The translations under genes were made by a program, and so were the position numbers. Below, piece by piece: positions 44,027 through 62,000 of a stretch of 64,000 bases of DNA (positions are counted from its first letter, which is position 1; every line of letters begins with the position of its first letter). The notes beneath the pieces were generated by a model. That model saw only the letters and a list, made by a program, of their open reading frames with translations. It was not told the DNA's origin and did no database searches. Source of the DNA: JAWXCM01 sp034408745 (GTDB lineage: Bacteria; Acidobacteriota; Terriglobia; Bryobacterales; Bryobacteraceae); assembly GCA_034408745.1 (NCBI GenBank), contig JAWXCM010000401.1, positions 15,746 through 79,745 of the forward strand, written 5' to 3'.

Positions 44027-44209
44027 ATGACAAAGAACGAACACAAAAATCCGTCGGTTCAGAGCAAGAAGCAGGCCCAGAAGCTGACGAATCTAAACAC
44101 GCGCGGGAAGAACGCCGCCGGTCAAACCAATGGCCAGTTTGAGCACAACTCCAAATCTGGTACCGGTCAGTTCGGCGGTGCTGGAGACGCCCCCTCAATG
44201 AAGAAGTAA
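44027..44209 (+). CDS. Small basic, polar hypothetical protein
   Basis: A 60-residue ORF rich in Lys, Asn, Gln, Gly and Ser (KKQAQKLTNLNTRGKNAAGQ, FEHNSKSGTGQFGG). It is low complexity and probably disordered, the kind of short protein often induced in stress, but I do not recognise the family. It ends 10 bases before the end of the minus-strand ADP-ribosylglycohydrolase gene, so transcription converges. Confidence 0.5.
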   Translation: MTKNEHKNPSVQSKKQAQKLTNLNTRGKNAAGQTNGQFEHNSKSGTGQFGGAGDAPSMKK

Positions 44210-44219
44210 GTCCGGTGGA

Positions 44220-45770
44220 TCAGCGGAAGACGACGAAGTCCTGCAGTACGACGTCAGTTCCCGAGGCGCCCGGGCCTGGCTCGCCGCGCAGGACTAGTCG
44301 CACCGAGTGTTCCTGGTTCTTCAGCCCGAAGGTGTGCCACACCGATTCGCCGCCCTTGGTTGCCTTCTCGTCTGAATACACGTCGACGGTACTGTGCAGT
44401 TTGCCGTCCAGGTAGACATCAGCCTTTCCGCCCTTTTCCAGATACAGACCGGTAAGGATCACGCCCGTTCCGCTGAATCGGAGTGAAGCCTCAGCGTCTT
44501 TGGTCGAAGCCACTTTGTTCGTTTTGTCCGCCGTCCATGCGCCCTTCCACTGCCAGCGCGCGTCGGTAACCGGCACACGCTCGGCTGGAGATCCGTAATC
44601 GTCCCAGAGCTCGAGCTTCGCGGCCTTTGGAGCCTGCGTCCTGATGGTCAGGGTTTCGCCATTCAGCGATCCGCCGGTCTTCTTTACCAGTTCGACGGCT
44701 CGCTTTTGGGTGCTGTCGACAATGGTGCGGAACGTGAAATCGGTGTACCGGAACTTTTCGTTGGCGATCTTCGGAATTCCGCCTTTCCATTCCTCGGGGA
44801 TTCGCTTATAACCAACCATTACACCCAGAATTCCGCATGCATTCGAAGGATTACAGTCCGAATCCTGCCCAGCCCGCGTGGAAATCTCCAGCGTTTTCCA
44901 GAAATCTTCGCCTCCGTAGAGCAGGCCGAGCGCGATATAGGCGCCGTTGAGTTTCGCGTCGATGTTGAACGGCCTGAGCGCGCCCTCGGGGCAGGGTTCA
45001 CGCTTGTTCCATTTGTCCTCGATCAACTTCCAGGTCGCTTTCCAGTCCTGCTGCTCTTTCGACCATTTCAGGACATCGGCGACTGTCATCGCATAGGGGC
45101 TTTTCGCCGGCAGGCAGGCGAGGCCTGCTTCCACCACCTTACGGGCGCTGGTTTCAAAGAACGCAGCCGAGTACATGCAGGAGACAAAGATGCCGCCGTA
45201 AATCCCGTCGCCGTAGTTCATCACCCGGCCCGCCCGCCATGCCATGTCGGTGGCTGCGGTTGGGAGTCCGGGCGCCATCAGGCCGATAAAGTCCGCTTCG
45301 ATCTGGAAATCGATGTCGTTGGCGTGCGCGTTGTATTTCGGGGTGCCGGAGAGTGTGGCGGGTACACCGCGCTTCAGCGCCCGCCTGGCGGCCAGGTTGG
45401 CGTGCCACAGGGCGTAGCCGGCGTTCTTGAACATGGCGCCGAAGTCGGCTGTCGAAGCATTCAGCCCCTTGTCGTCGAGCACTTTCGCAAACGTCATATC
45501 GACGTACAGGTCGTCCTGATTCAGCGAATTCGAGACGCGGTCCGGCGTCCATTTCGGGAGGTCGCCCGTAATGATTTGCTCTTTAAATTTGAATTCGGTA
45601 GGGGCGCCGAAGCTGACGCCGATCATCTGCCCGGCCCAGCCGCCTTCGATCTTGTCTCTCAGCTCAGCCAGCGAGATGGTTCGAGTCTGTCCGGCCCCGG
45701 CTGCCACGGCCAGGAAACCGGCGGTGCAAACGGCGGCGGCCGCGCCCGCAATCGCGATGTGAATTCGCAT
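44220..45770 (-). CDS. Secreted ADP-ribosylglycohydrolase-family protein with extra C-terminal domain
   Basis: A 516-residue protein with an export signal (AIAGAAAAVCTAGFLAVAAGA). Its N-terminal 350 residues follow the ADP-ribosylglycohydrolase fold: KIEGGWAGQMIGVSFGAPTEF, DDLYVDMTFAKVL with an acidic metal site, MNYGDGIYGGIFVSCMYSAAF and GQDSDCNPSNACGILGVMVG with aspartates. The final 150 residues are a beta domain (ARWQWKGAWTADKTNK, YLDGKLHSTVDV) that looks like a carbohydrate-binding or NPCBM-type module. Its location outside the cell suggests a glycan or glycoside substrate rather than ADP-ribose on proteins; that is inference. Confidence 0.78.
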   Translation of the reverse strand: MRIHIAIAGAAAAVCTAGFLAVAAGAGQTRTISLAELRDKIEGGWAGQMIGVSFGAPTEFKFKEQIITGDLPKWTPDRVSNSLNQDDLYVDMTFAKVLDDKGLNASTADFGAMFKNAGYALWHANLAARRALKRGVPATLSGTPKYNAHANDIDFQIEADFIGLMAPGLPTAATDMAWRAGRVMNYGDGIYGGIFVSCMYSAAFFETSARKVVEAGLACLPAKSPYAMTVADVLKWSKEQQDWKATWKLIEDKWNKREPCPEGALRPFNIDAKLNGAYIALGLLYGGEDFWKTLEISTRAGQDSDCNPSNACGILGVMVGYKRIPEEWKGGIPKIANEKFRYTDFTFRTIVDSTQKRAVELVKKTGGSLNGETLTIRTQAPKAAKLELWDDYGSPAERVPVTDARWQWKGAWTADKTNKVASTKDAEASLRFSGTGVILTGLYLEKGGKADVYLDGKLHSTVDVYSDEKATKGGESVWHTFGLKNQEHSVRLVLRGEPGPGASGTDVVLQDFVVFR

Positions 45771-45806
45771 ACCCGACTATCAAATCACACTTCATCGAAG
45801 CGCTCG

Positions 45807-46391
45807 CTATTCGCCGGTGAGCAGATAGCTGACTGGGATCTGCGCATCCGGCTGGCTGAGCGGACTGTAGTGGTCGCCGGGATGAAGCTCCTGGATCGTC
45901 CGGTAGCCGTCTCCCCTGGGATCGCGGTACACCAGCAACTCGGGTTCGTTAAGATCGAGCACGATGTATTCGGGGTATCCGGCGCGCGCGTAGAGCTTCT
46001 TCTTGCGTCGGGTATCCATGTAGATGGTCGTGTCGGCCACCTCGACCAGCAGCAGCACATCGCGGGCATCTGGATGCCGTGTTCCGGACCGCGGGCTGGC
46101 AAGCACCGCCACATCCGGCTCAGGCAGGCTGCGCACTGAATCCTCGAGAGCTGCCTCAACGGGCAACTGAACGGACACGCGCTCACCGCCAAACATCTTC
46201 GAAAAAATGCCGTTCAACCGCGCGATTGCAGCGGCATGGCGCGGATTCTGGCCCATCTTGTCAAAGACCTCGCCTTCAATCAACTCATACCGGCAACCAG
46301 CCATATGGCCTGCAGCTTCCAGAGTTTCGAGTTCCGCACGTGTCCAGGTTTTGTGTGGGAGTTCCGCGACCATCGGAGCGGATAGCAACAT
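45807..46391 (-). CDS. Uma2-family (DUF820) putative endonuclease
   Basis: A 194-residue protein of the Uma2 family, PD-(D/E)XK-like. Family pattern: WTRAELETLEAAGHMAGCRYELIEGEVFD, LPEPDVAVL, DVLLLVEVADTTIYMDTRRKKKLYARAGYPEYIVLDL, then a strand-rich end with YRTIQELHPGD. The D/E and K residues of the nuclease core are present in PDV and VEV..KKK. These proteins are numerous in Acidobacteria and cyanobacteria and their role is not established. A second ATG at 46371-46373 is an equally good start. Confidence 0.85.
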   Translation of the reverse strand: MLLSAPMVAELPHKTWTRAELETLEAAGHMAGCRYELIEGEVFDKMGQNPRHAAAIARLNGIFSKMFGGERVSVQLPVEAALEDSVRSLPEPDVAVLASPRSGTRHPDARDVLLLVEVADTTIYMDTRRKKKLYARAGYPEYIVLDLNEPELLVYRDPRGDGYRTIQELHPGDHYSPLSQPDAQIPVSYLLTGE

Positions 46392-46416
46392 ACTTCAAGT
46401 GTAGCGGCTTCAAAAC

Positions 46417-46449
46417 GCAAAAAGGCCGGGGCGTCGCCACCCCGGCCTT
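46417..46449 (-). terminator. Rho-independent terminator of the rpoB-rpoC operon
   Basis: A perfect 10-bp stem AAGGCCGGGG/CCCCGGCCTT with an 8-base loop lies 29 bases after the rpoC stop. Read on the minus strand the hairpin is followed by a run of T (TTTTTGCGTTTT). A textbook intrinsic terminator. Confidence 0.9.
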
Positions 46450-46477
46450 GTGTTCAACCTGCAGCTGAAAGCGAAAC

Positions 46478-50698
<4,221 letters not shown>

Positions 50699-50720
50699 GT
50701 AAAATGCCTCGTTTACCTGC

Positions 50721-51023
50721 TCAGCGCAGATGCTTCAACTGTTCTTCTACCCGTGTCAGACGGTTGTCGATCTCGATGACCTTTCCCGTCAATAGATCCA
50801 TTTTGCTGACAATCGCGCTTTCCAGCCGGTCGAACCTGGAGTCCATCCTGGCTTCGAAACGCTCAAGCCTGGAGTCCACGCGGTCGATCTTCAAGTCCAG
50901 TCGGTTCTCCATGGCTTGTGCCCTGCTGTTCGACTGAATCCACCAGACCGCGTTGAACAACACGCCGACCAGCACTGCCACCATCGGCAATCCAACAGCA
51001 ATGTCCAGTTGCTGGTCGGTCAT
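50721..51023 (-). CDS. 100-residue membrane coiled-coil protein between rpoB and rpoC
   Basis: A 100-residue protein: an N-terminal transmembrane helix (IAVGLPMVAVLVGVLFNAVWW) followed by a long charged coiled coil (RLDLKIDRVDSRLERFEARMDSRFDRLE) to the C-terminus. The start is ATG 51021-51023 with GAGAGGAG upstream; the longer ORF to 51587 is a shadow of rpoB. It begins 14 bases after the rpoB stop and ends 22 bases before rpoC, so it is in the same transcript. I do not recognise a named family; similar TM-plus-coiled-coil proteins are common in bacteria. Confidence 0.75.
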   Translation of the reverse strand: MTDQQLDIAVGLPMVAVLVGVLFNAVWWIQSNSRAQAMENRLDLKIDRVDSRLERFEARMDSRFDRLESAIVSKMDLLTGKVIEIDNRLTRVEEQLKHLR

Positions 51024-51037
51024 GTCCGCTCCTCTCT

Positions 51038-55379
<4,342 letters not shown>

Positions 55380-55706
55380 GTTCCACTCCTGATTCCAGGC
55401 CAGCGCGCCGGGGGCCTGTCAAAGGCTCACCGCGGGAGGAATCGCGCCGTGGCGAGGAAAACACTTCCGGAAAACCTGAGGGGCCGTTCTTAGCGCACCA
55501 ACCTCAGAGAAAAGGTTTTGAGAAACGAGAAGATCGCGGGTCGCTTTACGTACAACTGTTGCGGGTTCGTCAACGTCCTGACACACTGCGGGTGAGCGGA
55601 AAAAGCGCAAGGGCTGCCGGTGCGCTACACTCTGGTGGCAGCGCACAGCAAAAAAAGATAGGTGGCTCACAGGCAAGAGATCCGGGACGTCTCCAGGACT
55701 TTATAT

Positions 55707-55736
55707 AGCATACACCCCGACGGGACCACCCGTCAA
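55707..55736 (-). promoter_or_regulatory. Sigma-70 promoter for rpoB
   Basis: On the minus strand TTGACG (55731-55736) and TATGCT (55707-55712) are separated by 18 bases, close to consensus, directed at rpoB. The rest of 55380-55706 would be a leader of about 320 bases; I see no ORF in it. A palindrome GACGGG/CCCGTC (55719-55734) overlaps the -35 and the spacer. Confidence 0.7.
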
Positions 55737-55803
55737 AATTGAAGACACTTCTACTTTTGTTCAGCTTCATTAGGATGACACACTCGCCCGGAAGGTTTCA
55801 ACT

Positions 55804-56187
55804 ATGTATCCGCAGGGCAGTGCGATGTCTGCTATCGTGTTGAGAGATAACCACATGCTCGATGAACAGCAGTTCCGCCTTAAAGCAGATCAGACGCTCG
55901 AGCGGCTTCACCGTGCGTTGTTGCAGGCGTCTGAAGAATTCGATTTCGAAACCGATTTTGCAGGAGCCCTTACAATCGAGTTCGAAGATCCGCCTGCCAA
56001 ATTCGTAATCAGTCCCAACGGCCCGGTTCGTCAGATTTGGGTTTCGGCGCACCTGAGGAGCTCCAAACTCGACTGGGATCCGGCTCGCGAGACGTTTGTC
56101 ATCCCCGATACCGGCCAGACCCTGACCGAAGTCGTTTCCGACGCCGTGGGACGGCGCCTCGGCAGGAACATCGCCCTTGGGGCCTGA
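55804..56187 (+). CDS. cyaY: Iron-donor protein CyaY (frataxin homologue)
   Basis: A 127-residue frataxin-like protein for iron delivery in Fe-S cluster assembly. The central beta sheet is conserved: LTIEFEDPPAKFVISPNGPVRQIWVSAH, then SSKLDW. The acidic first helix (DFETDFAG) is where iron is bound in the family. Starts at 55804, 55825 and 55855 are all possible; homologues begin close to LDEQQFRLKADQTLERLHRAL, so the shorter ones are likely. It is followed 14 bases later by hemW. Confidence 0.88.
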   Translation: MYPQGSAMSAIVLRDNHMLDEQQFRLKADQTLERLHRALLQASEEFDFETDFAGALTIEFEDPPAKFVISPNGPVRQIWVSAHLRSSKLDWDPARETFVIPDTGQTLTEVVSDAVGRRLGRNIALGA

Positions 56188-56201
56188 CAGGCGGTCTTGC
56201 A

Positions 56202-57299
56202 GTGCCAGGCGTCTACATTTCTTACCCGTTTTGCGGCCAGAAGTGCTCGTTCTGCAACTTCGCGTCGGGCGTCTTTTCGGCCGACCTCGAACGCGAGTAT
56301 GTCAACGCGCTGGTCGCCGAAATCCGGTCTTTTGCCTTTCCCTGGCACCCTGAAACCGTCTACATAGGTGGTGGCACGCCCAGCCGAACTGCTTCAGCCG
56401 ACCTGCTAAGGATTCTCGGCGCCGTCCCCGGTAATCCGTGGCGTGAAGCGACCCTCGAAGCCGCCCCGGGGAGCCTGACACCCGAAGCCGTCGACGCCTG
56501 GGTCTCGGCCGGTATCAACCGCGTCAGCCTCGGCGTACAGTCTTTCATGGCCCGCGAACTCGCTTCCACCGGCCGCCGTCACGACGCCGCCACGGCCGAG
56601 GCCGACTGCCAGCTCCTGCGCTCCCGCGGAATCGCCGAAATCAACATCGATCTGATCGTCGGCCTGCCCCATCAGACCGAGCTCAGCCTCGTCGAGTCCC
56701 TCGACTGGATCGAACGCCTTCAGCCGCCCCACGTCTCCGTGTACCTGTTCGAGGTAGACGAGGACAGCCGCCTCGGCCTCGAGGTTCTTCAGGGAGGCCG
56801 TAAGTACAGCGCCTCCTCGGTGCCTGACGGTGACCGCATGGCGGGGATGTACCAACTCGCGGTCGACCGCCTGGAAACCCTTGGCATTCACCGCTATGAG
56901 ATTTCGAACTTCGCCCGTCCTGGCTCCGAATCCCGCCACAACCTGAAGTACTGGCAGCTGGAACCCTACGTGGGCTTCGGAGCCGACGCGCATTCGTTCC
57001 TCAACGGCCTGCGCTGGGGCAACGTCGAAACCGCGGCCGAGTACGTCGCGCGCTGGCAGCTGCACCGCCCGCCGGCGCTCGATGCCACCTTAGCGATCCC
57101 AGAAGACGAGAAGTTCTTCGTCGGCCTCCGTCTGATGAACGGCGTTCCGGTGAGCGCCGAGGACTACGCCAGATATGGCGAAGCCATCGACCGGTTTACC
57201 GAGGCCGGTCTGCTGATCCGTTCGGAGGACCGGATCGCGCTGACCGACCGCGGTGTCCTGCTGTCCAACGAGGTTTGCCAGGAATTTCTCAGCGACTGA
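56202..57299 (+). CDS. hemW: Radical SAM protein HemW
   Basis: A 365-residue radical SAM protein of the HemW/HemN family. The cluster motif is C11-x3-C15-x2-C18 (CGQKCSFC), and further blocks are YIGGGTPS, NRVSLGVQSF, INIDLIVGLPHQT, YEISNFARPGSESRHN and the C-terminal LADHSL-type YVGFGADAHSFLNG. HemW is a heme chaperone, while HemN makes protoporphyrinogen; the lack of an extra N-terminal Cys/Gly region and the short length favour HemW. The start GTG 56202 was chosen because the frame further upstream belongs to cyaY in another reading. The final bases overlap the chemoreceptor gene by 11. Confidence 0.85.
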   Translation: MPGVYISYPFCGQKCSFCNFASGVFSADLEREYVNALVAEIRSFAFPWHPETVYIGGGTPSRTASADLLRILGAVPGNPWREATLEAAPGSLTPEAVDAWVSAGINRVSLGVQSFMARELASTGRRHDAATAEADCQLLRSRGIAEINIDLIVGLPHQTELSLVESLDWIERLQPPHVSVYLFEVDEDSRLGLEVLQGGRKYSASSVPDGDRMAGMYQLAVDRLETLGIHRYEISNFARPGSESRHNLKYWQLEPYVGFGADAHSFLNGLRWGNVETAAEYVARWQLHRPPALDATLAIPEDEKFFVGLRLMNGVPVSAEDYARYGEAIDRFTEAGLLIRSEDRIALTDRGVLLSNEVCQEFLSD

Positions 57300-58740
57300 C
57301 GGTTTCGCGTGAGCGCCCCGAGTCGCCGTAAACCAGCTTTGAGAGTCGCGCCAGACTCTCATCCATCACTCCCGCCTGAGCTGCCAGTTCCTCGCTTGCC
57401 GCCGCTGACTCCTCCGCACTCGCGGCCACATGTTGTGTGCCCGTTTCCATCTGCCGGATCGCGCTGGCCATTTCGTCCAGACCCCGGCTCTGCGCCGTGC
57501 TTCCCTCGTCTACCTGCCTCGCCAGGTTCCGAACCTCCGCCGCGTGCGCGGTCACTCCGGAAATCACTACCGCCGCTTCACCCAGACGAGCCTTGCCCCC
57601 ACGGCTGCGCTCCGTCGCATTTTCAATCAGCGCTCCGCTGTCCTTCGCCGCCTGAGCCGACCGGTGTGCCAGCGCCCGAACCTCATCCGCGACCACGGCA
57701 AACCCCATCCCCGAGTCGCCGGCCCGCGCTGCTTCCACCGCCGCGTTCAGTGCCAGAATGTTCGTCTGGAACGCAATTTCGTCGATAACCTTGATGATCC
57801 GGGCGATTTCATTGGACGACTGCACAATTTCATCCATCGACTTCTCCAGAGCGGATACCGATTTGGCCGCCTCCTCGGTGCGATCCGAAGCGTGCGTCGC
57901 CGCTTTAGCCGTCGCTCTGGCGTGATCCGTGTTTTGGGTTGCCATGGACGTAATCTCCTCGGCTGAGGCCGACGTCTGTTCCAGGCATGCCGCTTGCTCA
58001 CTCGCCGATTCGGCAAGCTTCTGGCTGGCCTGGGAAATCTGTCCGGCAGCCGATGCCACCTGATGAGAGCTCTCGGCCATCTCCGCAACCGACCGCTCCA
58101 GCAGCCGCACCGCATTCCGAATGACCCAGACGGCGCCCAGAGCAATCCCCACCATCAGCGCCAGCAGAACCACCGAGACCACTTTGGCTGTTTTGCTCAA
58201 CTGCTCCGACTCGGCGGACGAAGCGGCAAGAAACGCTCTCTGCTGCTCTACCAGCTTGCCGCTCGTGTTGTCGAAAGCCTCCACCAGCGGAACAATCTGA
58301 CCCACCAGCGGTCCCACTTCCGACATCTTGCCCGCAGCTACCAGACCCAGAAACTCATTCACCAGAGGTTCGTACCGGCCCATCGTTGCGCGCATCGTAT
58401 TCAGGCCCTGCCGACCTTCCTCCGTAACCAGCAACGGTTTCAGCTGGTCCAGATCCTGCTTCAGCAGGGCAGTCGCCTTGCGACACTGGTCCGCAAAAGC
58501 GGCTGACTGGACATTGTTGTTCAGCGTAGCCGCCAAAAATGAGCCGCGTTTCTGTGCCTCTGCCTCCCAGGCCCGAGCCCGCATTGCGTTCACCAGATCC
58601 AGCTTTTTGGCGGTATGGTTGGTAGCGGTGTCCAAAGCCTGAGTCATCTCCTGCATGTTCCACAGCGATGCCCCGGCAAAAGCAAGTCCCGCCCCGAGCA
58701 AAGCCACCTGACTCAAATACATACGACTGGAAAACTTCAT
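57289..58740 (-). CDS. Methyl-accepting chemotaxis protein, second copy
   Basis: A 483-residue chemoreceptor with TM1 (MYLSQVALLGAGLAFAGASLW), a periplasmic four-helix bundle of about 160 residues (ALDTATNHTAKKLDLVNAMRARAWEAEAQ), TM2 near residue 190 (VVSVVLLALMVGIALGAVWVI) and a cytoplasmic signalling tip KVIDEIAFQTNILALNAAVE. The cytoplasmic part closely matches that of 40196-41617 (the SSAEESAAASEEL block), but the sensors differ, so the two receptors sense different signals. It is preceded by a structured 5' leader on the minus strand. Confidence 0.9.
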   Translation of the reverse strand: MKFSSRMYLSQVALLGAGLAFAGASLWNMQEMTQALDTATNHTAKKLDLVNAMRARAWEAEAQKRGSFLAATLNNNVQSAAFADQCRKATALLKQDLDQLKPLLVTEEGRQGLNTMRATMGRYEPLVNEFLGLVAAGKMSEVGPLVGQIVPLVEAFDNTSGKLVEQQRAFLAASSAESEQLSKTAKVVSVVLLALMVGIALGAVWVIRNAVRLLERSVAEMAESSHQVASAAGQISQASQKLAESASEQAACLEQTSASAEEITSMATQNTDHARATAKAATHASDRTEEAAKSVSALEKSMDEIVQSSNEIARIIKVIDEIAFQTNILALNAAVEAARAGDSGMGFAVVADEVRALAHRSAQAAKDSGALIENATERSRGGKARLGEAAVVISGVTAHAAEVRNLARQVDEGSTAQSRGLDEMASAIRQMETGTQHVAASAEESAAASEELAAQAGVMDESLARLSKLVYGDSGRSRETVSR

Positions 58741-58840
58741 CTCACGCTCCCTGGGGGCTGGGTTTGGTCGGGCCCCCGTAACAGGTTGCCAGCCGCCAGC
58801 CTGGGGTGCCGCCCAACGGCACGCCTGACCTTTGTGTTGG
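58741..58840 (-). ncRNA. Structured 5' leader of the second chemoreceptor gene
   Basis: The 100 bases before the ATG can fold into a compact shape: GTGCCG-TTGGG-CGGCAC (6-bp stem), CAGG...CCTG around GGCTGGCGGCTGGC AACC, and GGGGGC...GCCCCC just before the GGGAG ribosome site, closed by GGTC/GACC. The GGCAACC core is reminiscent of SAM-I/SAM-IV-type riboswitches but the rest does not match well. Candidate regulatory RNA; the class is unproven. Confidence 0.35.
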
Positions 58841-58969
58841 TCTGATGAATAGGTAGGAAAAAGCGAGGGGTTACTCTCAGAAGAATGTTTAACTGGAACT
58901 CCACTGTCGCCTGCAGAGCCACGCCCCAGGCCAGCGAGCCGATCCAGGGTATCTAATATATTGTTTCAC

Positions 58970-58997
58970 TTGCATGTTAGCCGCTAATGTCTATAAG
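58970..58997 (+). promoter_or_regulatory. Promoter of the Oar-like gene
   Basis: TTGCAT (58970-58975) and TATAAG (58992-58997) are 16 bases apart and point to the ATG at 59036, with AAAGG near 59023 as ribosome site. Confidence 0.5.
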
Positions 58998-59035
58998 CTA
59001 GTCAGAACCTGTCGGTCTCGTTAAAGGTGTGCACT

Positions 59036-62000
59036 ATGTCTCTGTTGACCCGTTCCCTCTGTCGGATCACTGTTCTGCTGGCGATGTCAATCGCGGCATT
59101 CGCCCAGTCTGACCGCGGTACCCTCACCGGTACCGTTGCGGACAGCTCTGGCTCCCTTGTCCCCAATGCCGATGTCACTGCCATCAACCCCGCCAATGGC
59201 CAGGAGTTGAAGGTGAAGACAACGGAAACCGGTAACTTCACTATTCCCTCCGTCTCGGCCGGAACCTACAGCCTCGTGGTCGAGGTGGCGGGATTCCGCC
59301 GTTACGAACAACAGGGCATCCGCGTTCAGGTTGCCCAAACCGCGCGTGTCGACGTCGTGATGCAGGTCGGCAACGCCGCCGAATCGGTCACCGTCACCGC
59401 CGACGCCCAGCTCCTCACCACAGAAAACGCCGCGCTGTCGACCACGGTTGGCCGCGAGCAACTCAACCAGCTCCCCCTGAACTTCGCCATCGGCGCGGGC
59501 GCAGTGCGAAATCCACTCAGCTTCGTGCAACTCGCCCCCGGCGCCAGCATCAGCGGCTGGAACACGATTCGCGTAAACGGCGCCCCGGCCGGCACGTTCA
59601 AGATCATCTTTGAAGGGCAGGATTCCTCCAGCGGCCTCGACGCCCGCGTGTCTGACGAATCCCAGCCCTCCGTAGAAGCCCTCGAAGAATTCACGCTCCA
59701 GACCTCGAACTTCTCCGCCGAATTCGGCCAGGCGGGCGGCGGACTCTTCAACTTCACCGCGCGCTCCGGCACCAACCAGTTCCACGGGACGCTTTACGAC
59801 TACATCGCGCACGAAAAGCTGTATGCCGGACGACCATTCACCAACAACGGCAGCGGCGGGCATATCCGACCCCAGCTCCGGCGTCACGATCTCGGTGCGA
59901 ACCTCGGCGGCCCGATCATTCTGCCGAAGCTCTACAACGGTCGCAACAAATCCTTCTTCTTCGTGAATTACGAAATGTTCCGCGACGTCAGCACCAACTT
60001 CATTGGTCTCGGCACTGTCCCGACCGAAGCGATGCGCCGCGGCGACTTCTCCGCCGTCCTCACCGGACGGCGCATCGGCACCGATCCGCTTGGCAACGCT
60101 GTGTTCGAGAACGTCATCTACGATCCGCGCACTACCCGTCAGCAGGGCGGCTTTCCGGTTCGCGATCCGTTTCCCGACAACGTGATTCCGCAGTCCCTGC
60201 TGGACCCGGTGGCCCTGAAGATCCAGAGCCTCATTCCCGCGCCGATCAACGGCAATCTGGTGAACAACTTCGAGCGCCGTTCGCCTTACCGGAAAATCCA
60301 GGACATTCCGTCGATTAAGATCGACCATAACCTGAGCGACAAGGCGAAATTCTCGGCCTACTACTCGCTGATGCGCACCGACAAGGACAACGGTCAGGAC
60401 GGTCTGCCCGATCCCATCTCGGCCCGCCGCGATCAGATCATCCGCTCCAACACGCTTCGAATCAACTACGACCACACCCTGACGCCCACCCTGATCCTGC
60501 ACGCCGGCGTCGGCTACCAGCGCTACTGGAACCCGGACTCTTCCCCGCAAAGCATCCTCGCCTACGATCCGGTCGCGGGACTCGGACTGAAGGGTGGCTT
60601 TGGTGTTGGCTTCCCGCGCTTCACCGGACTCGGCTCGTCTTCCGGTGGCATGGGGCTCAACTTCGGCCCCACCAATCGCACCACCTACATTCAGGACAAG
60701 CCCAACGCCGTCGGCAACATGACGTGGGTTCGCGGCAACCACACCTACAAGTTCGGAGGCGAGTGGAAGTTTGAGAACTTCACCAACCGCGGCACCGCCA
60801 ACGTTTCGGGTTCCTATGCGTTCTCTACCGTCCAGACTGGTCTGCCGGCACTGCAGGGCATCGCGCTTACCGGCGGCAGCGTCGGTTTCCCGTACGCCAG
60901 CTTCCTCCTCGGCTCGGCCGACAGCGCTTCGGTAAACAACCCCGCCGATCCGCAGTATCGCCGCAAAGCGTATGCCGCCTTCGCTCAGGACACCTGGAAA
61001 GTCACCCGCCGCCTGACGCTGGACTACGGCCTCCGCTACGACTACCAGCCGCCCATGTACGAACTGCATAACCGCATGGCGCGTTTTGCTCCCGCCGTGG
61101 CGAACCCGTCCGCTGGCGGCCGCCTCGGCGCCACTGAATTTGCCGGAAGCGGCGACCGTCGCTGCAACTGCACCTTCGGCGAAGCGTACCCGTGGGCCTT
61201 CGGTCCCAGGCTCGGTGCCGCTTATCAGATCAACGATAAGACGGTCCTCCGCGGCGGCTTCGGCGTCTCCTTCGGCCAGATCGCCAACTTCCAGTACATC
61301 GGCGGGGGCAACTCGCTCGGCATGGGATTCAACTCCCTTGGCTTCAGCAACCCGACTTTCGGTGAGGCTGCGGTTCTGCTCCGCAACGGTCTGGTCTACA
61401 ATCAGTCGGATCTGCTGTCAGCCACCTACGATCCGGGCATCCGTCCCCAGCCGGGTCAGACCAACTCGCCCCCCGCCTACGTCGATCCGGACGCGGGCCG
61501 GCCTTCGCGGATGATCTCCTGGAACGTCTCGCTGCAGCGCGAACTGTCCCGGGACCTCGCTCTCGAAGCAGCCTATGTGGGCAACCGCGGCGCGTGGTTC
61601 CGTGCCGACGGGCTCAACCAGTTCAACGGCATCACCAACGACCGCCTTTCCTCCTTCGGACTCAGCCTGAACAACCCGGCCGACGTGGCACTGCTTCCGC
61701 AGCAGATCGCGTCCGCGGCAGTGGTAGCCCGAGGCTTCACCAAGCCGTACGCGGCGTTCCCGAACACCGCGACGCTCGCTCAGTCGCTCCGCCCCTATCC
61801 GCAGTTCGGCGATGTCAGCTCGCTGTGGGCACCGCTTGGCAACAGCTGGTATGACTCACTCCAGGTCAAGCTGACTAAGCGCTACTCGTATGGTCTGGAC
61901 TTCACCGCGGCCTACACGTTCTCAAAGACGCTGTCTACCGTGGAAGCGCATGATGGCACCATCGTGCCGCTCAACGACGTCTACAACCGGGGGAATCAGA

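Noticed and set aside
58741..58840. Cyclic-di-GMP (GEMM) riboswitch before the chemoreceptor
   Set aside because: The conserved GEMM core sequences are not present in this leader.
59087..61069. Minus-strand ORF of 660 codons over the Oar-like gene
   Set aside because: Antisense shadow of a long high-GC gene.
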